DNA of 64,000 nucleotides from Leptospira gomenensis. GTDB taxonomy: Bacteria > Spirochaetota > Leptospiria > Leptospirales > Leptospiraceae. Below the pieces are notes generated by a model. The model was not told the DNA's origin and made no database searches. It saw only the letters and a list, made by a program, of their open reading frames with translations. Positions 1 to 8,522 of the stretch are shown here, piece after piece (position 1 is the stretch's first letter; every line of letters starts with the position of its first letter). The translations under genes and the position numbers were made by a program. The stretch is from positions 124,001 to 188,000 of the forward strand of contig NZ_RQFA01000037.1 of NCBI RefSeq assembly GCF_004770155.1, in the 5' to 3' direction.

Positions 1-807
1 GGAAGTCTTGGTTTGCAGTTCGACCTCGGACAGTTAGGCGGAACGATCACGAAAGACGGTCTGGATGCAGCGAACTACTACCCGGTAACGGCGACCAACG
101 GTCAACCCGGAACCGCGTCCCGTAGAGCAATCATCGCGGAAAACCGTCTCCAAACTTTGGAAAACACTACGGTCGGTCTGATCAACGTGAAAGCAAACGG
201 AGCGATGTCCGGTCTCGTTTTATCCGCAGGATACGAACACGAGTTCGGTAAATATTTCTTCGCAAGAGTTGCCGCAAACTATACGAGAAAAATCATGGGT
301 GGGGATACCGAAGCAAAGGCTTTAGGATTCAAATTCTATGACATTACTTGGGACTATAATGCGGTTCAAATCCCTGTCAACGTAGGGATCAAGGTTTCCG
401 TAACGGAAGACGCTGCGTTCTATATCGGTGCCGGTGTTCACTACTTCAAGGGTGGATGGAGTCTTGCTGGTTCCAGCCTTTCCGGATTGGTGCACGATCA
501 AATGGTCACTTTGGGAGTTCCTACAACGATTTCCAATCTTCTTGCGGACGGAACCTCTCCTCCTGCAATTTGGGAAAACACAAGATTCAGTGTTTCCGGA
601 GTCGCTCCGAACTGGTTAGTCGGTGCACAAGCGAGAGTAACGGAAAAAGGACATGTCTTCTTGGAAGCGGAAACCCTTTTCTCCTACAAATTAGGAACTG
701 GACACACACAATCTCTGGGTGGAATTTCCAGTTTAGCTCCTTCCCCGTCGTATCCGATCGTATTGGGTGGAACTCAGTACCGCGTAGGTTACAAACACGA
801 ACTCTAA
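1..807 (+). CDS. ompL1: OmpL1-family outer-membrane porin (5' end outside window)
   Basis: The reading frame is open from base 1, so the signal peptide and about 30-40 N-terminal residues lie outside; 268 residues are visible. The sequence has the OmpL1 landmarks: FDLGQLGGTITKDGLDAA near the start, FGKYFFARVAANYT, TEDAAFYIGAGVHYF, GVAPNWLVGAQARVTEKG and the C-terminal YRVGYKHEL. OmpL1 is a leptospiral beta-barrel porin of about 320 residues, surface exposed in pathogenic species. Internal loops differ from the L. interrogans protein as I remember it, so this may be an orthologue from a distant species or a paralogue. The gene ends in a strong terminator (831-855) and is followed by a decayed copy of itself. 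A dispersed GGAGTTCCTAC word sits in frame at 514-524 (peptide GVPT). Confidence 0.9.
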   Translation, partial: GSLGLQFDLGQLGGTITKDGLDAANYYPVTATNGQPGTASRRAIIAENRLQTLENTTVGLINVKANGAMSGLVLSAGYEHEFGKYFFARVAANYTRKIMGGDTEAKALGFKFYDITWDYNAVQIPVNVGIKVSVTEDAAFYIGAGVHYFKGGWSLAGSSLSGLVHDQMVTLGVPTTISNLLADGTSPPAIWENTRFSVSGVAPNWLVGAQARVTEKGHVFLEAETLFSYKLGTGHTQSLGGISSLAPSPSYPIVLGGTQYRVGYKHEL

Positions 808-830
808 TTCCTGTTCGTAATCGATCGACT

Positions 831-855
831 AAAGGCTCCTTCGGGAGCCTTTTTT
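831..855 (+). terminator. Rho-independent terminator of ompL1
   Basis: A 9-bp stem (831-839 with 844-852) closed by a TTCG tetraloop runs into a T-tract at 850-855. It starts 24 bp after the ompL1 stop codon. It is the clearest intrinsic terminator in the window. Confidence 0.9.
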
Positions 856-1078
856 GTTTATGGACGGATTCGGAAATTTCCGAAACACCTTGGCGAATTC
901 GAAATTCGTAACCGGCCTCCCTGATGTTTCCAACCGAATCGAAACTGTTTCGTTCTTCCGTTGGATCACTTGTATTTGTAAATGTAGGATCTCCTCCGTT
1001 TGAGGAAGTTTTTGTTGTAGCTTTCGTTCCCGATCTAGTTTCGTTTCACCCTTAAATTCAAAATCCTATTTCGTCGCG

Positions 1079-1637
1079 GAAATGGGGCTTGCATGCGATC
1101 TCGGAAACACGGATGCAACGATCACCCAAGACGGAAATCGATCCTTCGCAATCCATTTCAGTGGAATCAACCGATCCATGGATCGTCGGAACTTCGGATT
1201 GCAACTCCAACGGAAGGTTCGGAGGAGCGGCCCTCACTTGGAGCCGGGCTTGGTTACTGTTCGGGAGGTTGATGCATTCGCGCAAAAAACGATCCAAATA
1301 CGCAACAACGACACAGCGATCTTTTGGTCGTCAGCGTTCCACGGTTGTCGTTGATCCGTGATCTTTTACGGGACGGGCACAACGGGCCGGATCCGCCCGC
1401 GTTTCGCGAAAACACTCAGTTTAGAATTTCGAATTTGGCGTCGAATTGGCGAATCGGAGCTCAAGCAAGAATTCCCGACAAAGGGCGCGTGTTTCTGGAA
1501 TTAGCAACGAGGATCGCCGACCGCATGATTCCGCTTCCAGTCAATCGGTCGGAACAGCGGCAACTCTTGCCGCAATCCAGGCTTTCCCGATGCAAGGTCG
1601 GAGTTCGTTATATCGGGTCGGATACAAACACGAGTGA
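1079..1637 (+). pseudogene. Decayed tandem copy of ompL1
   Basis: Pieces of an OmpL1-like protein appear in order but in three frames. At 1085 the frame reads GLACDLGNTDATITQDG, matching GLQFDLGQLGGTITKDG of the upstream gene. From 1324 another frame reads PPAFRENTQFRISNLASNW then RIGAQARIPDKGRVFLELAT, matching PPAIWENTRFSVSGVAPNW and VGAQARVTEKGHVFLEAET. The third frame ends LYRVGYKHE then stop, matching the OmpL1 C terminus. Distance between the first two blocks is about 250 nt shorter than in the intact gene, so there is an internal deletion plus frameshifts. I infer a tandem duplication followed by loss of function. Confidence 0.85.
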
Positions 1638-1645
1638 TAAAAGAG

Positions 1646-1831
1646 GGAGTTCCCACAGATCCAGCGCGCCGACTGGAGCGGTCCATTCCGAAACTTCCTG
1701 CAAAGTGCGGCGTAATCCACGACGAGGAGTTCCCACAATTACCAACCTCCCTGCGTGTTAACGAAAAGTCACTCGACCCAAATCGAGGAGTTCCCGCTTG
1801 CCCGCTTGCCGGGAAATTTAGGTGTTCCTAC
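1646..1831. repeat. Cluster of four GGAGTTCC-type dispersed words
   Basis: Copies in one orientation at 1646-1656 and 1726-1736 (GGAGTTCCCAC), 1787-1797 (GGAGTTCCCGC) and 1821-1831 (GGTGTTCCTAC). They lie between the ompL1 pseudogene and the 3' end of the convergent acyl-CoA dehydrogenase gene. No credible gene occupies 1638-1913. Confidence 0.8.
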
Positions 1832-1913
1832 ATCACAAAACTACCACGGCGAATCCGATCCGCTTCTACCGACAAAAACGAATTTCGGGAGAAGCGAATC
1901 CGATTCCCTAAAA

Positions 1914-3614
1914 TCAGGGAGCCATTTCGTAGACGTCTTTATGCGAATAAACTTTCGCACAAATACGATCGAAAAGCGCCTCATTTTCCGCGGGTTTGTG
2001 AATCATCTTCAAACACAGCGCCATCTGCTCCGAGGTGCTGCTTCGTTTCGAATACAATTGTAGCGCAAATTTGGAGAAATCACGGACCATAAAATCGAAG
2101 ATCTGATCCAAAAGATCGTCTTCCACCTTTTCGATCGACGCGTTCTCAATCAGAAGTTGACCATAAGCGACTAACGTGAACAATTCTCCGACGATCAGCA
2201 TAAAATCGAGATCCTTAGTCTGTTTGGAATCGGGAGGAGTTTTTTCCAGGAATTCCTTGAGAAGTTCGATTTGCTTTCTGAAGATGAGAACGTTCGGAAG
2301 ATTTACACTCTTATAAACTTCGTTGTAATCACGGAAGGAAATTTTTTCGAACCCCTTCGTGGTCGCACCTTGATTAAAAAGAAAATCGTCGTTCTTAAAA
2401 TCGTTGATTTTCGGAATGATCGGAAGAGACGCATTGGATTCGAAAAGATAGTTCTGCATAAACTTGATGATCAGTGCCATATTCACGTGCGCGGTGCCTT
2501 CCAACTTCGGAAGACCTCGGATATCCTTCGCCGCCATCTCGAAATACATGTTTTTTTCGAAACCTTTCGCGGCGATCACGTCCCAAAGAAGATTGATCAC
2601 CTCTTCTCCTTGTATCGTCACCTTCATCTTCACCATAGGATTAAAGAGCAGATAACGTCTGTCCGAAGGGGAAGCCGATCTCATATAATCCTTGGCGCGG
2701 GCCGCGAAAAGTTTCATCGCGAAAAGTCTACAATAAGCGTCCACGAAAAGTTGTTTGATTTGAGGAAAGTCGGTAACGTATCGGTTGAAAAGTTTCCGTT
2801 TCGACGCGTGATTGATCGCTTCGTAAAAAGAATGAGTGCAAATTCCGATGGAAGCCCATCCTAAATTGTATTTGCAGATCGCGATCGTGGAAAGGGATGC
2901 GTCCCAAGCCTCGCGGTCCTTCGAAAGAATGTCCTTCTCCGTGATCGGATAATCTTTCAAACCGTATTCGCCCACATAACTCTGGGAATTAACTACGTTT
3001 TGAATCAACTGGTAATTCGGGTGCTGCGAGTTCACCGCAAAAAAGACGTAATTCCCGGTTTCTTTGGACTTGCCGAACGTGGAAACGATGGCGGCCTTAT
3101 TGGAATTTCCGATATAGTATTTTCTTCCGTTGGCGATATAATTTCCTTCCGCGGTTTTTTCCAAAGTCATATCGCTCGAGATCAAATCCGCCCCGTGTTC
3201 TTTTTCCGAAAGACCGAATGCGAAAATTTCACCGTCTTGAAGAAGCTGCGCGGTTTTATGTTTTATCTCTTCGTTTTTACTGATCCAAATCGGGCCCAAA
3301 CCCAACATCGAAACCTGCCATGTATACCAGTAACACAGACCGTAAAAACCGGCGATTTCGTTGAAGTCGCAGATGCGAGACGTATCCCATCTTGAATCCG
3401 AAGGACCGTAACCGGCGGGAGTCATCAAAGTGGCGAATACCTTTTCCTGTTTTTGAAATTCTAAAAAGTCCGCATACCAGGTCTGCTTTCGATCGTCTTC
3501 TTTTAACTTATCCTTTCCCCTTTTCTCGAAAAAGGCGATCGTACGTTTCATGATGTTTTTGGACTTTTCGTCCAGATGTTTGAACTCTGCGGTTTTAGGG
3601 TTTAACAATTCCAT
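1914..3614 (-). CDS. Acyl-CoA dehydrogenase family protein
   Basis: 566 residues. The FAD/substrate segment FAFGLSEKEHGADLISSDM (131-149) is the acyl-CoA dehydrogenase middle-domain signature, followed by GNYIANGRKYYIGN, typical of the beta-domain in this superfamily. The C-terminal half is helical, with an acyl-CoA dehydrogenase/oxidase-like stretch around AAKGFEKN. At 566 residues it is longer than classical short-chain enzymes (about 380-400) and closer to the long forms with a C-terminal extension. The likely role is flavin-dependent alpha,beta-dehydrogenation of fatty acyl-CoA in beta-oxidation, which leptospires use as their main carbon route. Chain length cannot be read from the sequence. 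It stands alone, convergent with the ompL1 region. Confidence 0.85.
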   Translation of the reverse strand: MELLNPKTAEFKHLDEKSKNIMKRTIAFFEKRGKDKLKEDDRKQTWYADFLEFQKQEKVFATLMTPAGYGPSDSRWDTSRICDFNEIAGFYGLCYWYTWQVSMLGLGPIWISKNEEIKHKTAQLLQDGEIFAFGLSEKEHGADLISSDMTLEKTAEGNYIANGRKYYIGNSNKAAIVSTFGKSKETGNYVFFAVNSQHPNYQLIQNVVNSQSYVGEYGLKDYPITEKDILSKDREAWDASLSTIAICKYNLGWASIGICTHSFYEAINHASKRKLFNRYVTDFPQIKQLFVDAYCRLFAMKLFAARAKDYMRSASPSDRRYLLFNPMVKMKVTIQGEEVINLLWDVIAAKGFEKNMYFEMAAKDIRGLPKLEGTAHVNMALIIKFMQNYLFESNASLPIIPKINDFKNDDFLFNQGATTKGFEKISFRDYNEVYKSVNLPNVLIFRKQIELLKEFLEKTPPDSKQTKDLDFMLIVGELFTLVAYGQLLIENASIEKVEDDLLDQIFDFMVRDFSKFALQLYSKRSSTSEQMALCLKMIHKPAENEALFDRICAKVYSHKDVYEMAP

Positions 3615-4153
3615 ATTTGATTCTTCTCTAATACAATTTGATTCTTCGGGTAAAAACGGCGTTCGATAGAAGGAGGGAAATCGTGTTCGATTCGGAACTA
3701 CCTACCTCTTCCGAAATATACGAAACGAATCCGAACGGATCTTTCGAATCCGGCGTTTTTCAAACCATTTGTGAGAGGAAGAAACGGATTCACAACCGTA
3801 TTTCTTCGGAAAAATTCCGAATCGGAAACGAAAGCACCTCCTTTCCGTCGGGATGAATTCTACCGAATCCCGTTTGTTAAGCGAGTTTGGGTCGGTTCTA
3901 CACGCCGAAAATACTGGAATCCGTCGAGATACGTTATCAGAATCGACTCGACCGAAAACGGAACCGGGAGTCGAACCGGAACAAAGGACGAAGTATGGAA
4001 CGAACAAAGGGTGCGATTGAAAAATACATTCCACAAATGGAATATTCTAAAATACTTTTGTTTTTGGAGAATCCGCCGCGTAACAAAGGAGACGATCCCC
4101 CGACATTTCGGTCCCGTTGTCGCCGGCGAACAAAAGAAATACGAAATATTCGA
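3615..4153. other. Intergenic stretch without a convincing gene
   Basis: Several short overlapping open frames occur on both strands, but none has a ribosome binding site, a recognisable domain or leptospira-like protein composition (they are Arg/Ser/Phe-rich shadows). The leftmost bases should hold the promoter of the acyl-CoA dehydrogenase gene. It may be decayed coding DNA; I see no repeat or RNA structure. Confidence 0.4.
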
Positions 4154-4837
4154 TCAAACCTTGGCGCCGAGCAAAGGTACGAACCGAACTCCCCCGTGAT
4201 TTTGAAACGACCAGCCGCTTAACGTTCGTTTACCGACGATCAGACGCTGCCCGTTAGTCGGAGTTTCCGTCGGAAAAACGAAACTTCCCCCTGGCACCAA
4301 AGCCTGAAAGTAGGAACTCCTCGTATCCGGCATCCTCGGAAGGGCAGCGCAAGAAAGGATCTTTTCGAACCGGAGTTCCGACCTCAAAATCCGCGTCCCG
4401 TCTCCGACGATCAACCGGTGTTGATTCGAAAAACCGGGACGCCAGATTTCCAAATTACGAAGAGCGATCCGATGTAGTTCCGGAAAAAACTCCACGGAAA
4501 CGATGACCGCACCTAAAAAATCCAGAACGGCGGTTTGATAACCCGAGCCGGTTCCTATCTCGAAGATACGATCTCCCGGAACGACCGACAGTAGCTCCGA
4601 CATCCAAGCCACCATAAACGGTTGAGAAATGGTTTGGCCGCAACCGATGGGAAGCGGTTTGTCTTCGTATGCGGAGGACGCTTGCAACTGAGGAACAAAA
4701 CATTCCCGAGGAATTGAATTCATCGCGTCCAAAATCCTAGGATCACGAATTCCTCTGACTTCGATCTGAGAGCGCACCATCCTACGTCTCTCTTCTCTCC
4801 GAAACTTTTGATCGCAGAGATTAGAGTCGGAAGACAT
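4154..4837 (-). CDS. pcm: Protein-L-isoaspartate O-methyltransferase
   Basis: 227 residues, the usual length for PCMT. Family motifs are present in order: MVRSQIEVRGIRDPRILDAM (20-39), PLPIGCGQTISQPFMVAWM (61-79) before the SAM-binding motif I IFEIGTGSGYQTAVL (91-105), and a post-I acidic region SVEFFPEL. The enzyme transfers methyl from SAM to isoaspartyl residues in damaged proteins, starting their repair. A start at Met20 is possible, since the core family begins there. The gene lies directly before the tRNA-Phe promoter, in the opposite direction. A GTAGGAACTCC word lies inside it at 4310-4320. Confidence 0.93.
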   Translation of the reverse strand: MSSDSNLCDQKFRREERRRMVRSQIEVRGIRDPRILDAMNSIPRECFVPQLQASSAYEDKPLPIGCGQTISQPFMVAWMSELLSVVPGDRIFEIGTGSGYQTAVLDFLGAVIVSVEFFPELHRIALRNLEIWRPGFSNQHRLIVGDGTRILRSELRFEKILSCAALPRMPDTRSSYFQALVPGGSFVFPTETPTNGQRLIVGKRTLSGWSFQNHGGVRFVPLLGAKV

Positions 4838-4890
4838 ACGACTTCACCCGAAAAGCAAGGAAGAACGACCGTGCTTTCGGTTCTTTTTCG

Positions 4891-4918
4891 TTGACAGTGA
4901 GACTTGTTTTTCTATGCT
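4891..4918 (+). promoter_or_regulatory. Sigma70-type promoter of tRNA-Phe
   Basis: TTGACA (4891-4896), 16-bp spacer, TATGCT (4913-4918), ending 12 bp before the first base of the tRNA. This is the best consensus match to a housekeeping promoter that I saw in the window. Confidence 0.8.
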
Positions 4919-4926
4919 GTCCATGA

Positions 4927-5009
<83 letters not shown>

Positions 5010-5019
5010 GCTTCCCTCT

Positions 5020-5262
5020 CTACGGAGCGGCTTTTCTTTCCTCCCCTAATTTCCAAAGTTCCGAAAAAACGACCTCGTCGATCACCTTACAGAGTTCCGG
5101 CTTGTATAATTTTTTTACGGGAGGTTTCGGATAGATATGAATCTCGTCCGTATTGGGAATATACGTCATCATCTTGAGGATTTGATCCTCCCCTTCCACC
5201 TCGTACATCGTATAAGACATACCTTTGGAAGGAATGATCTGTTCCGTTTCTAAGTATTTCAT
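5020..5262 (-). CDS. Small conserved-looking hypothetical protein
   Basis: 80 residues, starting MKYLETEQIIPSKGMSYTMY. AAGGAATCC lies about 9 bp upstream of the ATG, a good ribosome binding site. No signal peptide or membrane segment. The composition (Tyr/Pro/Lys in IYPKPPVKKLYKPEL) looks like a real soluble protein. I do not recognise a family. It is divergent from the P-loop protein gene and its 3' end lies 17 bp from tRNA-Phe on the other strand. Confidence 0.6.
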   Translation of the reverse strand: MKYLETEQIIPSKGMSYTMYEVEGEDQILKMMTYIPNTDEIHIYPKPPVKKLYKPELCKVIDEVVFSELWKLGEERKAAP

Positions 5263-5387
5263 TCTTCTGGATTCCTTTGCGTCGAACTCGCTTATGCCGC
5301 GAAGACGTTTGTGGGGATGTAACTTTCTTTTACGCTATTCAAATTCGAGGCATTTGTAAAGTAAAAGAAGGAGGAAAACGAATCGTG

Positions 5388-5813
5388 ATGAATTCCGACC
5401 AAAACCTCATTCTGCTCCGTGGATTGCCCGGAGCAGGCAAATCCACACTGGCGACGGTGCTTTCCGAAAAAGGCACCTACCCGGTCTTTTCCGTAGACGA
5501 TTATTTTACCGATCCGCAAACGAAGGAATACCGATTCGACCATAAAGAAAATCACAAAGCCTATCGGAGCTGCGAAGAAAACGTCCGCAACGCGCTCCGT
5601 TCCGGAATTTCCAAAGTGTTTGTGGACAACACGTTCACACTTCTCTGGGAATTGGAACCGTACTTTCGCATGGCCTCCGACGTAGATTGTACTCTTTTTG
5701 TCGTAACCGTGGAAAATTATCACAACGGACAAAACATACATTCCATAGAAATCGAACAAATACGAAAGATGGCCTCCAAATACAAAGTCCGCCTCTTTCC
5801 GGAGGAAACATAA
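5388..5813 (+). CDS. Small P-loop NTPase / kinase-like protein
   Basis: 141 residues from ATG 5388 (a GTG directly before it is an alternative). AGGAGG at about 5368-5373 is the ribosome binding site, so the longer open frame starting at 5277 is unlikely. A Walker A motif GLPGAGKST lies at residues 12-20, and VDDYFTD around 34-40 fits the nucleoside/polynucleotide kinase-like AAA_33 group. VFVDNTF resembles the aspartate-bearing second motif of those proteins. These proteins resemble the ATPase part of NEDD4-binding protein 2 and bacterial zeta-toxin-like kinases. The substrate is unknown, and no antitoxin-like partner is adjacent, so a toxin role is not supported. Confidence 0.75.
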   Translation: MNSDQNLILLRGLPGAGKSTLATVLSEKGTYPVFSVDDYFTDPQTKEYRFDHKENHKAYRSCEENVRNALRSGISKVFVDNTFTLLWELEPYFRMASDVDCTLFVVTVENYHNGQNIHSIEIEQIRKMASKYKVRLFPEET

Positions 5814-5950
5814 GTCCGATTAAAACTGGGATTTTATATATCGAATTATATAATTTATAAAATGAAAATTGTTTCAGGAAATTTTATATTTACTACACGC
5901 ACTTTCGATCCTATTTTTGCTCACCCATTCTAAAGTTTGGAAATAAGTTT

Positions 5951-7150
5951 ATGATAGAATCCTTTCGTCCTTCTCCAAAAAAAGCCAGAGAATTAGACAC
6001 AATCCGTTCCTCGGAACAAAGAAAACATATCATAGAAAAACACCTTCTCAATCAAAGTCTTCTTATAAAAGGCCAAGAGGCGGAAGTTTCGGTGATCGTA
6101 CGCAAATACATAGACGACGGAGAAAAGATTCTCGTCGAGTACGGCGGAGAAACCGGATTCAGCGAAAACCAAGAACTGCTTTTGTATCGGGTATTGGCGA
6201 AATACATCCAAGTGGAATGTTCCTTTCTACGAAACGCGGGTCCTCAACAAGCGGAACTTTCTGTACATCAAATTTCGATCGCGAAAACCAATCGTGCGTT
6301 TCCTCGGTATCCGGTTTCGGATGACGCGGCCCACGTCACGAACATCAACTCTTCCAAAACGGTAATCGACGCGTCTCTATTCAACATTCCCACTTTGGTG
6401 AAAGTCAGTTTCGAAGATTACAGAGCGAAGTTGAAGACCTACGATTTGGGCCTCGTGGAAATCGACGTATTCAAACCGGATCAGGAAGAAAAATTCGATC
6501 TCGTCAAACGAACGCAAAAATACATCCACATAGAGAACACCTCCGATCCCCAGTCTTACGTTTCTAAAAACGAAAAACAGATTTCTGTGGAAGACGAAAT
6601 GAACGACGAACCGGACATTCTTATCCGGAAATACAAGGACGAAAAAATCCTGACCGAAATCATATTTCCGATCGTCTACCTCAATCATTCCCGACAATCG
6701 ATCGCACTCGGATATATTTGGGTGCGAAATAAGGAAAAACATCTCGGAGCGGACACGGTTCAAAAGTTATCGGAACTCTCCAAAGAAATGGTGGCAAGAA
6801 TCAAAGAATCGAACACGGTCATCTCCACCGAGAAATTCCCGATCGTCGATATATCGAACAACGGAATCTGCATCAAGGTTTCCGACGCACAACTCATACA
6901 GACCCTCCCGAAACACAGCGGCTTCGTCTTCGACATTTACATCAAGATGCAGGGTTATTTCAAAGTGTTTGGAGCGATTCGTTGGCTTTCCTACGATTCG
7001 ACGGGCGCTCTGATCCTGGGAATGGAGTTGGTGGGTAAATCCGGATTTCCGGGCGAACGCGAAAAATTCCACAAGAATGTGGAACTTCTGGGTCAAGGAA
7101 AGTTCAGCGGCTTACGACCCGCTACCGCCTCCGCAACGGGAAACTCCTGA
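5951..7150 (+). CDS. DUF1577/PilZ-like protein
   Basis: 399 residues, soluble, no signal peptide. The N terminus (SSEQRKHIIEKHLLNQSLLIKG) and the C-terminal part with FPIVDISNNGICIK (about 300-313) and FKVFGAIRWLS (about 338-348) resemble PilZ domains, which carry a (D/N)xSxxG motif on a beta strand. Here the matching segment is DISNNG. I associate this architecture with the leptospiral DUF1577 family; that assignment is from memory. A c-di-GMP receptor role is an inference: an upstream RxxxR motif would be needed and I cannot confirm one. It is a single gene, flanked by AT-rich DNA at 5820-5950 that probably holds its promoter. Confidence 0.65.
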   Translation: MIESFRPSPKKARELDTIRSSEQRKHIIEKHLLNQSLLIKGQEAEVSVIVRKYIDDGEKILVEYGGETGFSENQELLLYRVLAKYIQVECSFLRNAGPQQAELSVHQISIAKTNRAFPRYPVSDDAAHVTNINSSKTVIDASLFNIPTLVKVSFEDYRAKLKTYDLGLVEIDVFKPDQEEKFDLVKRTQKYIHIENTSDPQSYVSKNEKQISVEDEMNDEPDILIRKYKDEKILTEIIFPIVYLNHSRQSIALGYIWVRNKEKHLGADTVQKLSELSKEMVARIKESNTVISTEKFPIVDISNNGICIKVSDAQLIQTLPKHSGFVFDIYIKMQGYFKVFGAIRWLSYDSTGALILGMELVGKSGFPGEREKFHKNVELLGQGKFSGLRPATASATGNS

Positions 7151-7229
7151 TAAACGAAGTAAACGAACACCGATTCGTCGGTTCTCGGTTCTCGGTTCTC
7201 GAGATAGAACGAAAGAATTTTATACTATT

Positions 7230-8510
7230 TTAATATTTATTGAGATACGCGGACAATAGGATAGGATTACAGAGTTTTCCGTTGGCCTTGGGATCGATTT
7301 CCAAATATACTCCGGAATTGTAAGGGAATCCGTAGATTTTACCGTTGGGTGCGAGGATTCCGCCGGACCAGGCTCCTCCTCCCGGTGCGGCGCCGAAAAA
7401 CGTAGCAGTTTTCGTTTCAGGATCCACTTCCACGAATCTAGTCGCGTCGAACGGAATTCCGTATATTTTACCGTTAGGCGCCAATACTCCGCCCGCATAC
7501 GCGTTCGTTTCGAGGATTAACTCGAATACGGAAGCAGTTCTAGCAATAGGATCGATTTCGACGAAAGCCAAGGCGGACTGCGACATTCCGTATATTTTAC
7601 CGTTAGGCGCAATCGCACCCCCCACCCACTTAAACGAAATACCGGGAGCCGCGCCGAACGTGGTTGCCGTATTCGTCTGCGGATCGATCTCCACAAAAAC
7701 GTTCCCTCGGTTGGGAATTCCGTATATCTTACCGTTAGGCGCTAATACTCCGCCCGCATAATCGGAGTTACCCGGACTAACACCGAATACGGACTTCGCG
7801 TAAACGCTCGTATCAACGGAAGCAAAACTCGTGGAAAGACTCGGAAGCGGAAAAATTTTACCGTTCGGACCCAATACACCACCCGCATACGGCAAAAGTC
7901 CGGAAGGTTCGTACGAACCTATCGCTTGTGTGACCGGATTGAGTTCGAAGAACATAGTTCCGTTTAACGGAATACCGTGAATGGTTCCGTCCAAAGAAAG
8001 AACTCCTCCGAACCAACCGGGAGCGGCGATCGTAGGAGGTGTCGCAAAAGGAGTCGCCGTCCTCGCTTCCGGATCGATCTCCACGAAATTATTCGAAGCG
8101 GTAGGCATCGGATAAATCTTTCCGTTTCTCGCGAGAACACCTCCGCTAAACGCGATCGGTCCCGGAGAAACTCCGAAAGTGGAAGCGGTCGGAGGACCGG
8201 AGCTACCTAGGGCGGCCTGTTTTTTTAACTCGTTTTGAAGACGACTCCAAGAAGAAGGTTGTATAACCGTATCCATCGTTTCGGAACAAATGCTCGGCTC
8301 CTCGGAAGGTTTAAAAAAAGACGAACGGGAAACACAGTCGCCTCCGAACCCCAGAGCGTTAGAACGACAATTGTATATTAGAAAATCGAAGATTACTTCC
8401 TGGGAAGGATCGGACGGGGCTTCGATTTTGCATCCTCCTAAAATCGCCATTTCGACTAACAATGATATGGCGAATAGAAACGGACGACTAAAACTGTTAC
8501 CGAAGCCCAT
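7230..8510 (-). CDS. Lipoprotein with seven-repeat beta-propeller
   Basis: 426 residues. A signal peptide ends in a lipobox AILGGC (Cys27). After a Cys-containing linker come seven tandem repeats of about 42-45 residues with the consensus GGVLAPNGKIYGIP then FVEIDPxTxTAT then FG-hydrophobic-PG. The first is at about residue 123 and the last ends near the C terminus. A half-repeat TASTFGVSPG precedes the first full one, as expected if a circular propeller closes by shared strands. The repeats share features with Kelch/NHL/vitelloglobin-type blades, but I do not recognise the family. It lies 12 bp downstream of the membrane AraC regulator gene on the same strand, so co-transcription is likely. 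Probable location: outer-membrane or periplasmic lipoprotein. Confidence 0.8.
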   Translation of the reverse strand: MGFGNSFSRPFLFAISLLVEMAILGGCKIEAPSDPSQEVIFDFLIYNCRSNALGFGGDCVSRSSFFKPSEEPSICSETMDTVIQPSSWSRLQNELKKQAALGSSGPPTASTFGVSPGPIAFSGGVLARNGKIYPMPTASNNFVEIDPEARTATPFATPPTIAAPGWFGGVLSLDGTIHGIPLNGTMFFELNPVTQAIGSYEPSGLLPYAGGVLGPNGKIFPLPSLSTSFASVDTSVYAKSVFGVSPGNSDYAGGVLAPNGKIYGIPNRGNVFVEIDPQTNTATTFGAAPGISFKWVGGAIAPNGKIYGMSQSALAFVEIDPIARTASVFELILETNAYAGGVLAPNGKIYGIPFDATRFVEVDPETKTATFFGAAPGGGAWSGGILAPNGKIYGFPYNSGVYLEIDPKANGKLCNPILLSAYLNKY

Positions 8511-8522
8511 ATGAGGAAACCG

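Noticed and set aside
1634..2092. 152-residue plus-strand frame after the ompL1 pseudogene
   Set aside because: Overlaps the 3' end of the acyl-CoA dehydrogenase gene on the other strand; made of repeat words and basic shadow sequence.
3702..4034. 110-residue minus-strand frame upstream of the acyl-CoA dehydrogenase gene
   Set aside because: Arg/Ser/Phe-rich composition typical of antisense shadows here, no SD, no domain.
5388..5813. Zeta-toxin of a toxin-antitoxin pair
   Set aside because: The P-loop protein is small and has no adjacent antitoxin gene; the 80-residue neighbour is divergent and not antitoxin-like.
7345..8210. Regular DNA repeats that could look like a CRISPR or VNTR array
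   Set aside because: The period (about 126-135 bp) matches in-frame beta-propeller repeats of one lipoprotein gene; there are no short conserved repeats with unique spacers.
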